A stretch of 64,000 bases of DNA from Phragmites australis (taxonomy: Eukaryota; Streptophyta; Magnoliopsida; Poales; Poaceae). The position numbers were made by a program, and so were the translations under genes. Every line of letters starts with the position of its first letter. The stretch's first letter is position 1. The notes beneath the pieces were generated by a model. The model was given only the letters and a program-made list of their open reading frames with translations, did no database searches and was not told the origin of the DNA. Location: contig NC_084939.1 of assembly GCF_958298935.1 (NCBI RefSeq), forward strand, positions 6,897,501-6,961,500, written 5' to 3'. Below are positions 1 through 11,586 of this stretch, in pieces.

Positions 1-33
1 AATGTAGGTTTTGGAATGATTGCTTTCTGTAGT

Positions 34-1351
34 TGTCGGTGACATGGGACCCAGGGGTCCCTGAGTCCCGAGGCCAGGACAGCAGAATGCCGCATGGCGC
101 TTTCCCTCGGGGACCATCTCCCCGAGGGCCGAGAAGAGCTAGTTCCGGTAGGGGTGCTAGGGGCCATGAACAGTGGTCCCCGAGTACCCGTATCTCCCCG
201 AGGGCCGAGAAGAGCTAGTTCTGAGAGGGGGGCTCGAGGCCATGAATAGTGGTCCCCAAGTACCCGTAGTTCCCCGAGGACCCGAGAACAGCCAGTTCCG
301 GGAGGGGTGCTTGGGGCCATGAACAGTGGTCCCCGAGTACCCGGAGTTCCCCGAGGACCCGAGTAGAGACATATCCGGGAGAGGGCGCTCGGGGCCATGA
401 ACAGTGGTCCCCGAGTACCCAGAGTTCCCCGAGGACCTGAGAAGCCCCTTGCCGGTGGACCCCACAAGTCCTCAACGGTGAGGTGTCAATCGGTGGTAGG
501 CCCGAAGCTGCATTTAAGAGGGAGCATGGCCTGTCATTTCCAACCACTCCCCCACGCCTGTCGTACTGAGTACGACAGTCCCTGCCACCGCCTGGCAGGA
601 AGGCATGCGGGCATTTAATGCGACAGGTCCCATCACACATGACCCTGCGGTGCCCATAAGGGAAAATGGCTTGGAGACGCTGTCGCTGGGCTCGAGGCAT
701 ATCGCCTGCCCTGCTGCTGTGTCTGACCCGCTCTAACCGAGGGGGCATGTGGGGCAGCTCGGCAGCTGCCCGGTGGGCCCCCTGCATCTGCTAAAGTAGG
801 GCGTAATGGGCGACGGGACCGGCCGAAGACACATTTTTCAACCCCCTGTAACATCAAGTTGTAGCCCCATGATGGTTGCTTTCCATTTATGGCGCATGGG
901 AACTTGTGCCCCCGTTTCTGGGCACGCCGAGCCTCCCCTGACAGGATAAAAGGGGGGTGCACTTCGTTGAAGGAGAGAGACGGACGGAGAAGCTTTAACA
1001 CACGGTTGAAGGTCGGAGAAATCCAATCCGAGTAGAAGCATAGAGATATCGGCACTTGAAGACCGAAGCTCTAGACTTAGACAAAAACCCTTGTAACACA
1101 AGAGATCCAGAGAAAGGCATTCCCAGAGCATTAATAGCACATCATACACACAGGAGTAGGGTATTATGCTCCGTGCGGCCCGAACCTGTCTAAAATCCCT
1201 TGAGCATTTATCTCACTAGCTAACGATCACCCGCCTAGATCTCATGTATTCGCATTAAATCCACGTACGAGGTAGATCCAGAATCAGCCCCTCGGCCGAA
1301 TCTCAAAGGGGGTCTCTCAGGATTCCCGCTTGCGGTGTTCATCCAACGACA
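34..1351 (+). mobile_element. Solo LTR of a Gypsy-type retrotransposon
   Basis: The interval starts TGTCG and ends CGACA, a perfect short inverted terminus. It is flanked by the identical 5-bp duplication GTAGT at 29-33 and 1352-1356. No primer site or polypurine tract adjoins either end, so this is a solo LTR left by LTR-LTR recombination. A TATA-like GGATAAAAGG lies near 943, followed by a GC-poor transcribed-type leader that matches the general plan of Tat-lineage grass LTRs. The first 450 bp hold tandem repeats (separate entry). Removing it joins 1-33 to 1357 onward, so it was inserted into the older element that occupies 1-8.6 kb. Orientation is inferred from the TATA-like box. Reading frames across it are by-products of the GC-rich repeats. 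Confidence 0.85.
90..460. repeat. Tandem repeat, about 77-bp unit, inside the solo LTR
   Basis: The phrase GGCCATGAACAGTGGTCCCC, or a one-base variant, recurs at about 162, 238, 315 and 393, a spacing of 76-78 bp. Each is followed by CGAGTACCC and a CCCCGAGG box. A partial unit precedes the first. The block is GC-rich and lies upstream of the TATA-like box, the usual place for variable enhancer-like repeats in grass LTRs. Confidence 0.85.
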
Positions 1352-1369
1352 GTAGTCATAGAGGAATAT

Positions 1370-2241
1370 CACTACTACAAAAAGTTCCTTCATTGCCGGC
1401 TCTAAAGTGGCCTTCACTGCCGATTTTGGAGCTGACACTAGGCAACGAGCAGTGATAGTCCCGACTATCACTGTCGGCCTGCAGACCGGCAGTGAAGGTA
1501 TTATCCTCCAGGTTGAAGTCTTCATTCGACAATGATAGTCGACATTTTTTGGCACGAAAAAAGCGAATTTTTTTTTTGCCTGACCAGGCACCCCCCCACG
1601 TGTGCGTAGTGACAAGTCACCTGATTTTTCGCACAAAATATGCATTTGTGTGGTTCATCACATTCGAACCCAAGATCACCCTCCTCGCGCGATACGTCCT
1701 TACCATCCAACCATAGAAGTGCTTGTGATAACAATAGCATATGCAATCCTTTTGATCTCTTTTGTCTAAAACTTCAAACGATTATTTGGACATCTAGATG
1801 ACTTCAAATGAAAATATTTTTAGCAACAAAGTTGTAGATCTCGTCGAGGGCTACAATTTTCATATAAAGTTTGTCCCCATCTGACTTCGTATGAAAAAGT
1901 TATAATTTTTTAAGATAAGCTATCATTCATTATCACTGTCGGTTTGTAACATGGACCAACTGTGATACCCATTATTATTACCGGTTGGTAACATGAACTG
2001 GCATTGTTACTTGACAAACTATCACTACCGGTTTGTGGCTAGAGCCGGCAGTGATAGTCAGCCCATCACTGCCGGTTCATAAGAAGTACCGATAGTGATA
2101 GTATTGCTGCCGATTTGTAGCTAGAACCGGTAGTGATAGTCAAGTTTCACTACCGGTTCTTTTCGAATACACTTTTAGTGCCGGTCCTTGATACGAACCG
2201 GTAGTGATGGGCTGGCATATAAGGCCTATTCTATAGTAGTG
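1370..2241. mobile_element. Non-autonomous CACTA transposon (872 bp)
   Basis: The left end reads CACTACTACAAAAAG and the right end is the inverse complement of CACTACTATAGAATAGG. A 3-bp duplication, TAT, flanks both ends (1367-1369 and 2242-2244). Subterminal regions carry many short repeats of the type CCGGCAGTGATAG in both orientations, as CACTA transposases need for binding. The central part (about 1747-1915) holds an AT-rich module shared with other CACTA elements here. There is no transposase coding capacity. It is the same family as the element at 9245-10110 and the left end at 63386. Confidence 0.9.
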
Positions 2242-4369
2242 TATGTTGTAGTTTGAGCGGTTGTTCTCAGGATAGCCTGAGTGTAGTGGTTCGTTGGCTC
2301 TGAGAGTAAGGATCCACCATTTGCATCAGTGGTCGTACATCAGTTCCATGATGTTATCCATTTGAAGTGCTAGAAGCTAGTGCCTGTAAGGCTATGTTAT
2401 AGTTGTTGGTCGGATTGTGAAGCATTTTCTCGTGTTTATTTGGCAAACCCCTTGTGTTTATTGTGGGGATCTGTTTACTCTAAAGGGGAAGCAAAGTTTA
2501 TGTCTGGCCCATAGGCATGTTGTTGTTTAGGTTTTGTTGCGAAGGTTGTGCCCTAGAGCAGTATGGTGGGATGAAGTTGTCTTGTCGTCTTTGAGCGTTG
2601 GTGTCTGAGACGAGGGATTCACTCATTGAGTGGATCCTGAAGTGTAAAGTTGCCTGATCCCGTTCCTGGCCAAGTAGTCGTAGGTGTCGCTAAAGCTTGC
2701 TATGGCATACCCTTGAATGCTTCTTTGTGTGTGGTCTGAGATAAATTTTTCTTCCTCATTGGCTTTCGTGAAGCAAGTGAAGCTAAAGAAGTAATTGGCT
2801 AGTTTCTGGCTTGAGGTTTAGCTGCAATATAACGTATCTTTTTTAGCTGTTCCGGTTCTTTTGCTAGAATGGAGGCCTTTTGGGAGATGTCTAGATAGGT
2901 TGTGTGGTGGAATGTTGTCCCTGTCGGGAGCAAATACCCGCTATCACAAAAAGTGATGCTTTGGGAGCTTGGTTGCCAGAACGTCAATACGAGTTCCAAG
3001 AATGGCTTATAGTTGGGTTTATCCAACACCTTAATTGAGGGAAGAGTGTTGGAAATGTGGAGTTCAGCTTAGAGTTTGAGCGGTCAATTCAGTGGTTAGT
3101 TCAGAAGCTAGTGAGTGCTCTTCATTTTAAGGGGGTGTTGTGGAATAGGATGACTCTGCTTAGGTAGGCCTCTGTGGTTTCGATGTTGTCTAGGAGGGTG
3201 TACGCTCTCAAAGGACCCAGCGAGGGGAGTTGCTTGGAGATGCTCAGTCTGTTGGTTGTGAGCCGAGGTTCAAAAGGTTGCTTCCCAAAATGGATCGTTA
3301 AATAGCTATTCTTGAGTTGGAATGATTGATTTGAGTGTACAGAAGGCATATCTTCATCCCTTTGCCTAGTCTTTTGCAGTGGCCATATTGTCGATTGGGT
3401 TAACCGACGTCCCCCCTTCTTTTATGAAGGTGGTGTTGTGGATGCAATGTTAATTTGATGAAGTTATGGTATGGTTGCTAATGGTATGGCAGGCCTGAGA
3501 GCGTGAGTAAGAAGAGAAGTTCTTCAGCATACCAGTCTGGCATGGTTCTAGATGTGATGACCATCGTAGATCAGCCTTTGGTCTGGCTTTCTCGGGATAG
3601 AGGTCCTACGGTGGTTTAGTTGGACAATGAATGTCTGAGCTTGTGCCTTGATGGATGAGTCGTTGGGTGTTTGGAACATTTGTTTTCGGTAAGTGGTTGT
3701 AGTCTCCTAGTTGTCCCTTCTAGACTTGGTGATGCATGAGGTAAGAGTGTTCACCTGAAATCTTATGCTATAAGGTTGTGACCAAATATTGAGTAGGTGT
3801 ACCCTACTCATGTTTTGGAGTTTTTGGCGTTAGTGGAAGAAAGGAGCGTCATGTCCCCTTAGTCCTAAACCATAAGGGTTTTAAGCTTATCCTTCCTCTG
3901 AAGGTGTGAGGTTGAGGCAAATAAAGTCGTTTGTTCTTATTAGGGTTTTTACCCAAGTTTGTGGTATTAGCCGAGTTGAGTCTTGGGTACAATTGCATCC
4001 ATCAAAGAGGGTGTTTCTAGTCAGCTAATGCCTTGGTTTCGGAGCTTGTCGAAGAGAGTGTCTCTTGAATTGCTTGTATAATATAAGTGAGGACGTCATG
4101 GGTTCTTGGGTTCATTCTCGTTTTAGAGTGTGAAGGAAGCGAGATGGCATGATCATCTTCTTCAAGAGGTCATATGGCGAGTTTTGAAAGGTGGCTATTT
4201 TGACCTTAGTCCTGTTTGTAGTGACCTATGTATTTTAAAAGACATCTTTGTGTTGCAGTAGTCCAATGTGAAGAATGGTATCCTACTGCAAGATTGCCGT
4301 AGGATAAAGTAGGGATAGGAGGTTGTCCCTAGCGTTGTGGCAGTTTATGATTCTTGTCAGTAGCTTTAG
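2242..4369 (+). other. Degenerate retroelement interior, no domain recognised
   Basis: This AT-rich, stop-filled sequence connects the flanks of the solo LTR and the CACTA to the integrase relic that follows. By position it should be the gag-to-RNase H part of the same Gypsy element, but no protease or reverse transcriptase motif was recognised by eye in any frame. The short ORFs (for example 2799-3029 and 3122-3349 on the - strand) have no recognisable product. Confidence 0.35.
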
Positions 4370-5240
4370 CCTAAGCTTAAATGGTCTGCAGGTCTGTTGC
4401 AGCCAGTGGAGGTTCTACTGTGAAGTTTAAAGCGTTTTCGTGGTAGTCTATGTGGTTGGTCTATCGCTCTCCTCGAGGGTGAGATATCTTTTCGGTTGTG
4501 GTAGATAGACTTGCTAAGTCCATTGTCGTGACGACAACCAGTTCGGCGTACGTTGTGATTTTCTTGATGTTAGGGAAGTGGTGAGTTTGCATGGTGTGCC
4601 AAAGTCAATTATTTCGAATCGGGACTTCAAGTGTGTGTCCAAGTTTACCAGAGTTTGCTTAATGCCTTGGGCACGAAACTCTCTCATCACATGGTTTTCT
4701 ATCCTCAGACAGATAGTCCATTAGAGGGGATTATTTAGACCTTGGAAGACATGTTCCGCACATGCACCCTGTCTTGGAAGGGTAGTTGGGAGGACTAACT
4801 AGCTTTGGTCGAGATTCCACGCATGCACCATAGTTATCATGTGAGTATCAAGGTGGTTTCTTGGTGGTTTTGTATTGCTGGAAGTGTGTTCCTCCTCTTT
4901 GGCGGGATGATATGGGTGAAAGGCCTTTTCTTGGCCCGTGTTGGCAGTTGTCAAACTCAATGAGAGGGGTGCATAATGTTTTTTCATTTCTCTACGCCAT
5001 AGAAGTATCTCCACGACCCTGAGCATAAAGATCATTATGGAGTTCATTGTCGTGTAGTAGGTTTTGATCGTGGAGTGTCATTTGGTGTGTAACTTGGTCT
5101 CGTCTTAGCGAGTCATGAAGAGGAGGATCATCAAGTATGTGAAGATCCTTTGGTTGGATCAGTCTGAGCATGAGGCAATGTGGGAGCTCGAGCATCAAGT
5201 GCGAAATAGTGTTTCGATGATTTGTTTAGGGTGCGGCGAT
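4370..5240 (+). pseudogene. Gypsy integrase and chromodomain-like tail, relic
   Basis: Broken frames spell the familiar end of a chromovirus-type polyprotein. GLLQPVEV (about 4390-4420) is the linker before the integrase core. VVDRLAKS (about 4495-4525) and an FYPQTDSP/LEGII/TLEDMFRTC stretch (about 4690-4770) are the core. SWKGSWED follows. Near 5130-5205 comes KILWLDQSEHEAMWELE, resembling the VKVLWRNH...ATWELE tail where the chromodomain sits. In-frame stops, for example within the integrase core and after SWED, and frame changes make it non-coding. In live relatives this protein inserts retroelement cDNA, and the tail can guide it to heterochromatin. Confidence 0.8.
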
Positions 5241-5988
5241 TAATTGGAATTGAGGTTTAATATGTGTCAAATTTGACCAAATGGTTATAAAGAAAGTTCT
5301 AGGCCACGTTGATAGCTCTCCATTGGCATTGTTCTTGTTCTTGTTGGTTGGGCGATTTAGGAGGTTTTGGCTAACTGGTGTTGTTTTTCAGCGAGAGTTA
5401 GTTCTTGTGTTATCGATTGTTGTTCTTAAGTTTCGACCTCTTTAGCGGAAGTTCTTGCTTAATGTCTTTCAAGCTAAGTAAAAGGTATGGTTCCATAGAC
5501 CTCGCCTGTCGGGTTTGCGGGTTTTCGGGCATAGGCGTATGTGCCTCCTTTTACTTTTGTTTTTATGGCATTTTTGTTGCTAATTTATGCAATTGTTCAG
5601 GTGTTGCTGCTCCAAATTGCATCTAGTTGCCGCTGTCAGCATTGATAAAGGTAAGTGAATTTAGTGGTTGCATTATGGTATAGTTTATTATTTGATTGCC
5701 TCCATCTTTTAATTACCGCACTCTCTAATGATCTTTTAAATTGGATGTGAGCATATTACTTCTGTCTACCTTCTGAAGATACGATGATTTCATGGATTAT
5801 GAGGTAAAAGTAGTGGGGTATATTATTTAATTCGAGATGTTCATACTCTTCGTATGCAATATGTGAATTATATTCATATGTTGAAAGTATGTATTTCGTT
5901 TATCCATGATTTTGTTGCCTTAATATTTACTTTTGTGAAGTTTACCTGAATCTTGAATTAAGAAATGGATATAGCGAGTTTCATCGCT

Positions 5989-7497
5989 TGTAGCGAAAAT
6001 GGCCCTAATAGGCCCTAATTGTGATTTTGGTGATTAATGAAAACATAGTCAATGGGACTAACATGTTTGTCAAGAATATATGTTAGTAGGTCTCATGGAT
6101 GCAATACATGAAGAAGCCACCACAGCCGGGACAAAGTTTGATTACATTTGAGAAGTCCTAGGAGAAATGAATTCACCGGATGATCCGGTGCACTGGGTGT
6201 TGAACTCATCGGAGCATTTTCTCCAGAGAAGGTTGCAGCCATTGAAGTTGACGATCAAAGCACCAGATGGTCCAGTGATCAATGTGTTGCACACACCAAA
6301 CAATGAACAGTGCAAAGAGGCAAAACGAAGATCAATGCATCAGATGGTCCAGTATGAAGGTTGTGCACACCAGAGCATTATTTCCAGAGAGGGTTGCATT
6401 GGCTCAGTTGGCTGAAGTCAACTCACCGGATAGTCCGGTGATGAAGTGATGTGCACTTGATGCTTACACTAGAGCAATTTACACCGAGAAGAAGCAAAGG
6501 CTTGGATGGCTCAGGATAACTCACCGGATAGTCCGGTCATGAAGATGAAGTATACATCGGTATGTGGGGTTCCAATGGCTAGTTTGTGAGAGTGTACTCA
6601 CCGGATGATCCGGTGTTAGTACTATTGTTCTCACCGGATCATCTGGTGTTAATAGCTTTTCAGATTTGTTAGGTAAACGGCTAGTGCGCGGGTTGAGGCT
6701 ATAAATACCCCTCCACTCAGTCATTTGAAGGTGTGGCATGCTGCTGGAGTCTAGAGAAGTTTATGTACACCTGAGAAGACATCCAAACCACCAAAGTGCT
6801 TAATGTGATTATCCAAGGTGATTAAGCACAAGATTAGCAAGTGATTATTGCTTATAGGTCTAGATAGAGTGTTGTTAGGTGATTGCTGCCTAGAGAGTGT
6901 ATCAAGGAATGATCCAACCTTGTACCAAGTGGTACGCCGGCACCTTGGAGTCTTGGTGACTCGCCGGCAAGCTTGTTGACCCTCTGACTTGGTGTGGAGC
7001 GACGGTTAGGCGATTGTGCGGGGATACGGAGACCCTTGCCTTGGTGGCTCAAACTCTGAAGTGATCAAGGCAGCGAGGAACCGAAGAGATGCAAGTTGTG
7101 AGACCTTGCCTTAGTGGCTTGGTGGCTCATCCAAGTGGAGGCCTTGTCTTTGTCACTTGGTGGCTCAAGAGCCGTGATCGGGTGCCGACCGGGAGCATAT
7201 CCTTTGTGGAGCTCCAACGTGGACTATGTGTGATATTCATGCCATCGATACCACGAGAAAAAATCCTTGTGCCAAGTTTGCTCTCTCTACCTTATTTACG
7301 TTTCTGCATTTATATTCTTGCAATTTACCATCTTAGATAGATTGTAAGTCCTTTCATCGGTAGAGTAGACACACTAGATAAACCTAGAGCTCATTTAGAT
7401 AGAAATTGATATAGGTTGATCTTATGTTGTTTTTGGAACTGAAATAGTTCTAAGTGTCCTCATTCACGCCCCTCTTAGGATGTCACCGATCCCTTCA
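5989..7497 (+). mobile_element. Solo LTR of the palindrome-rich Sirevirus-like family
   Basis: It begins TGTAGCGAAAATGG and ends CCGATCCCTTCA. The perfect 5-bp duplication TCGCT flanks it at 5984-5988 and 7498-7502. It matches, in the opposite orientation, both LTRs of the LTR-gag-LTR element at 13475-19734, and the fragment at 39083-40327. Its 5' half carries about seven copies of a palindrome close to CACCGGATGATCCGGTG (near 6175, 6262, 6340, 6423, 6521, 6600 and 6634). A TATA-like GCTATAAATACC lies near 6700. No internal region remains, so it is an LTR recombination product. Confidence 0.9.
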
Positions 7498-7576
7498 TCG
7501 CTTTGTAGTTGTTCTTTTTTATAGTTATGCAGTTCTTGAAGTCTTAAGCATATCCTAGAAGTTATGTTGTTGGTTA

Positions 7577-7965
7577 TGCATGAACCATTACATACACATG
7601 CATCTCATGCATTGGAACTTTTGTCACCATCTTCTGGCCGCGACCGTACTAGTACATCGTAGTATGTTACCCGAGAAGGGGCACGGTGGACATCCTTATG
7701 TTACCCGAGGAGAGGTAAGGGTGTGGAAGAGCATGGCATGTGCATCCATGCTCATTCTGATGGAAGTATTTAGTCTTGAAAGTTACGTTTTTCACTTATG
7801 CATGAAGCATGTCATATATATATATATCAGTTTTATGCATTGGAAGTTATGTCGCACAGCGTTCGCGACCATACTGGTACAACACCATATGTTACCCGAG
7901 AAGAGGTATGGTGCACACCCTCACGTTGCTCATGGAGGGGTAAGGGTGAGGAAGAGCATGTCTTA
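7577..7965. repeat. Two diverged direct repeats in the Gypsy LTR
   Basis: Copies at about 7577-7743 and 7799-7965 share ATGCATGAA, ATGCATTGGAA, a CGCGACC-A-ACT block, TATGTTACCCGAGAAG and GGTAAGGGTG-GGAAGAGCATG in the same order. The spacing is about 222 bp. This fits an internal duplication of an LTR regulatory block. Confidence 0.7.
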
Positions 7966-8604
7966 TGATTATATACATTCATATCCATGTCTACACTTTA
8001 ATTACTTCGATGTCATTCTCATATTGCAAAGAAGTCTTTAATACCATTTTTGGATGGAACTAATATGGTGAATCACAGTTAGCGGATGATAGTATGTGGT
8101 TGTTGATGCTTTGTCAGGCTTAATTATGTTTTTCAATTTTGATAACCTGTTCAACTTATTATCTTTGTTAAGGATGAATGTTTAATCAACTTTTTAGCTC
8201 AATAGCTTGTTAAAGCAATTCACTTGCTGAGATTTTCGAATCTCACCCTTGCTGTCTTTCCAAGTACGCCTTGAGGTGATGTCAAGCATGTTGGATGGGT
8301 AGCAGCATGTCTTTTGCACAAATCACCTCCACTTGTCTTTTTGGTTGTAATATCAGTTTGATGTCTCTTAGCTGTCTGTTGCATGTTTGCCTCGTTGCAG
8401 TATCGATGTGTGTTTGAGGCATGGTCTTCGTTTGCTATGATGCTCACTGTTATTGTGAGGATATATGTATCTATCTCTTTGTGTGATGTTTGGTCAGTTA
8501 TACCTCTAGTTACTGGGAAGGTGTTGTCGAATTTTATCTTGTTCAGCGGGCCGTAGGTGGGTTTTAGTGGCACTCTGGGCTTGTGGTGGTCCTTGGGGTG
8601 TTAC

Positions 8605-11064
8605 ATGGTTATTGGTTCTATGTTTGCAAAAGTGTCTATGATATCGAGCTTGTTACAGATGATTTCAGAATAGTCTACAATACACTTACACACAAAAGGA
8701 TTTTCCAGATAACTATATGTGCGTAGTAAGAGTCACAAATGGTGTTTTTTTAAACCCGTCTGTGATAACTAAGAGTCACATGTGGGGTTGGTTTGCACCT
8801 CTCTGTGTTTAATTGTCATAGAAGAATTTTTTTTTAAAACCCTCTATGTCTCCCTTTCCCCCATATAAGCAAATTTGCTTCCTGGCTGCACACTTTATGA
8901 TTCTTAAATTAAACACATTGTTCAGAACATCGATCACACATTATTCAAAACACAAAACACAGACATTTACATATATATCATAAAGGTTAAGAACATCACA
9001 CATATTCAACTCACACATTGTTCAAAATAGATAAACATAGCTAGCTATACATTATTATTGGTCGATCGACGTTGTATTCCAAAAGGATGAAATGATTGAC
9101 ATGATGGCAACATTGTCTTCCAAAAAGACAAAAAGTGATCGATAACCTTGGGTCAATCGACACCGTCTTTCAAAAAGTTGAGATTATTGACACCATCCTA
9201 TACTCCTGTGTTTCAGCAAAATGTCAACCATAGAATCATCTTCACATTACTACAAAAAAACCCCTTTACTGCCCATAAAGGGGTTTCACTGCCGGTTTTG
9301 GAGCTGACAGTGGGCAACGGGCAGTGATAGTTCCCGACTATCACTGCCGGTCTAGAGAACAGTAGTGAAGGGGTTATCACTACCGGCTGAAAGCTTCAGC
9401 CGGTAGTGATAGTTGGGCTCCGAATCGACTTTTTGGGGCTGAAAAAATTGAAAAAAATATATATTTTGCCTTCAGCCGGTAGTGATAGTTGGGCACCAAA
9501 TCGATCTTTTTGGGGCAGAAAAAATTGAAAAAAAATATATATATTGCACCCAAGGAACCCCCACACCCATGCCGTCACAAGTCACATGATTTTTCATGCA
9601 AATTACATGCACATGTGGTTCGTGGCACTCAAATCGGAACCTCTCAGCTCGTGCGATACATCCTTACCATCCCACCATAGAAGTACTAGTGATACCATTA
9701 ACATATGCAATCTTTTTGATATCTTCTGTTTGAAACTTCAAATGATTAGTTGAATATCTAAATGACATCAAATGAAAATGTTTTCAACTACAAAGTTGTA
9801 GATCTCGTCGTGGGCTACAGTTTTGATATAATGTTTGTCCCCATCGAACTTCGTATGAAAAAGTTATGAATTTTCTAAAATAAGTTATAATCCATTATCA
9901 CTGCCGGCTCATAACACGAACCGGTAGTGATACTATTACCACCGGCTTGTGGCTAGAGCTGGCAGTGATAGTGGATTTTCACTGCCGGTTCTTTTCGAGT
10001 GGCCTTTTAGTGCAGTCCATGATACGAACTGGCAGTGATATTCCATCACCACCGGCTCAGAAGAAACCGGCAGTGATGGGTCGACATATAAGCCTATTTC
10101 TATAGTAGTGTCAATTAGTAGCTCGCAGTTATCTGGATCTGGTTGCACCTTTATGATCCCACGCGTCAGCTAGAACCAGACTGTGTTGCTACCAAACCGC
10201 TAGCCATGGTTCAACAATAAATGGGTATTCAAGCCTGTCTTGCAGTTGACAAAAATATCTCAATTCTAACGAACAACAATGTGAGAAATTTCCATCTGGT
10301 AGAACCAAATGGAGAATGCAATTGATGGCATACATAGGGTTCATGGATGGGGACCTTCACAGCAGTGAAGAAGACAAACTCCACTGGGCCGAAGTCGACA
10401 CCAAACATCCGCGCCGTCGAAGCCGCCATAGGGACAACACCATCCTGCCACCTCCTGATTGCCATGAATTGCGCTAATGCAGATCTACAACGGAAACAAG
10501 GTTGTTCCATCAGTTGCATAGATTGAAGCAATCAAGACATCGATGCAGTGAATGGAACCGTATGATACTCACATCATTGTAGTGAAAGAGATTTGGCACC
10601 CGCCAAGATCTAGCATCTCCGACATGTTTGGCAAGTGAGGACACATAACACTCCTCGCTTCTCAATGCAGTGGAACACTTGGATATGGTGAGTGAGGAAG
10701 AAGAACAAACCTCGTCGCTTTATATTGAGAAGAGACGAGGGGTTATGTGTGTGTGAAGCCAAAAGAGACTTGGGAGACAAGTGGTTTGCGTGTGCTGAAA
10801 GCCAAAAGAGCCAAGGGAGACGGGTTTTCAAATTCAAAAAAGTTCACAGGTGTTTAAATACAAATGGGTGTTTATAAAATCTGTTTGTGTCTATATGATA
10901 GAAAAAGATGAATTTATAAAAACTGTCCGTGCATTCAGTCACACCTAGAGGCTTGGCTTGTTACAGACACGTCTATCTTAGCAATCGTTTGAGGATATTT
11001 AGTCTGCGACAACTACTAAGAAATCATCTGTGACATATTGTTTGCTTCCAATGATTTCGTGGTA
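8605..11064. mobile_element. Old CACTA-like sequence, left end unclear
   Basis: Motifs such as CGTCTGTGAT and ATCTGTGACA recur near 8745-8770 and 10960-11035. The right boundary (TTTCGTGGTAGTG, about 11050-11067) is a plausible CACTA terminus read inward as CACTACCACGAAA. No matching left end was found near 8605-8700, so the left end is missing or mutated. A younger CACTA (9245-10110) is nested inside. The - strand ORFs at 10229-10531 and 10610-10837 may be leftovers of internal coding sequence, but no family was recognised. Confidence 0.4.
9245..10110. mobile_element. Non-autonomous CACTA transposon (866 bp)
   Basis: The left end is CATTACTACAAAAAAACCCC, with one change from CACTACTA. The right end is the inverse complement of CACTACTATAGAAATAGG. 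TCA is duplicated on both sides (9242-9244 and 10111-10113). Subterminal CCGGCAGTGATAG-type repeats and a central AT-rich module (about 9705-9895) match the element at 1370-2241. It has no transposase. Confidence 0.9.
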
Positions 11065-11072
11065 GTGTCTCT

Positions 11073-11586
11073 TGTTGGATATTAATCTCGGTCTCCCTCA
11101 CATGACTTAACTGGAGACTGAGTCCTAAGGGAGACTATGTCCCTCACGTAGATTCCCTGATCAGGGGTGCAACCACCAAATTGGTTGCGATCCCACCTCA
11201 TGCAGCACTATACTTATTGATGGGGTGGAGTATGGTGGCATGACGAAGCGATCTCACAAAATTCTCAACTACCTCTTCCTGACCCTAAAACCTAGGTGAT
11301 CCTAAGTGTGCTATTAGCAGGGTGAAGACTGCTACCGCTGCAGTGACTATGGGATCTTTACCAGCTTTGACATCTACATCATACTGGCATTCACTACGTC
11401 ATCGACACTGACGACCTTCCCTACATCAACCAATGACTGCATCTACATCCTCTCTCTGCCCCAATACATCACTGACACCCTAATGGCTTCCCCTAACTTG
11501 GGTACACATGTACGCTTCCGCTTTATGGGTATTTAATCGTAAGGGCTAGGCCTTCATGATTAATTAGTTAAGCATTAGACCTAACA
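11073..11586 (+). mobile_element. 5' LTR of a deleted Copia element
   Basis: It starts TGTTGGATATTAATC and ends GACCTAACA. It is followed after two bases by CGGTATCAGAATC (about 11589-11601), a near match to the initiator tRNA-Met primer site. The matching 3' LTR starts at 13276, is split, and ends at 20053. Flanks are TCTCT (11068-11072) and TCTTT (20054-20058), a target duplication with one mismatch. Confidence 0.85.

Larger units (their letters stand above)
5241..8604 (+). mobile_element. Probable 3' LTR of the chromovirus relic, split by a solo LTR
   Basis: Sequence after the integrase/chromodomain relic runs to a GGGGTGTTACA terminus at about 8604, a common grass Gypsy LTR end. It is interrupted by the solo LTR at 5989-7497 and its duplicated TCGCT. 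Without the insertion the LTR would be about 1.85 kb. The exact 5' boundary was not found and no matching 5' LTR is present in the window. The part after 7503 has two diverged direct repeats (separate entry). Confidence 0.5.

Noticed and set aside
90..460. CRISPR-like direct repeats
   Set aside because: The repeats abut as 76-78-bp units in a plant LTR, with no unique spacers.
157..787. Long - strand ORFs over the solo LTR
   Set aside because: They translate the GC-rich tandem repeats and have no domain; the interval is an LTR.
8220..8573. - strand ORF of 117 residues
   Set aside because: It sits inside the 3' end of a Gypsy LTR and shows no domain.
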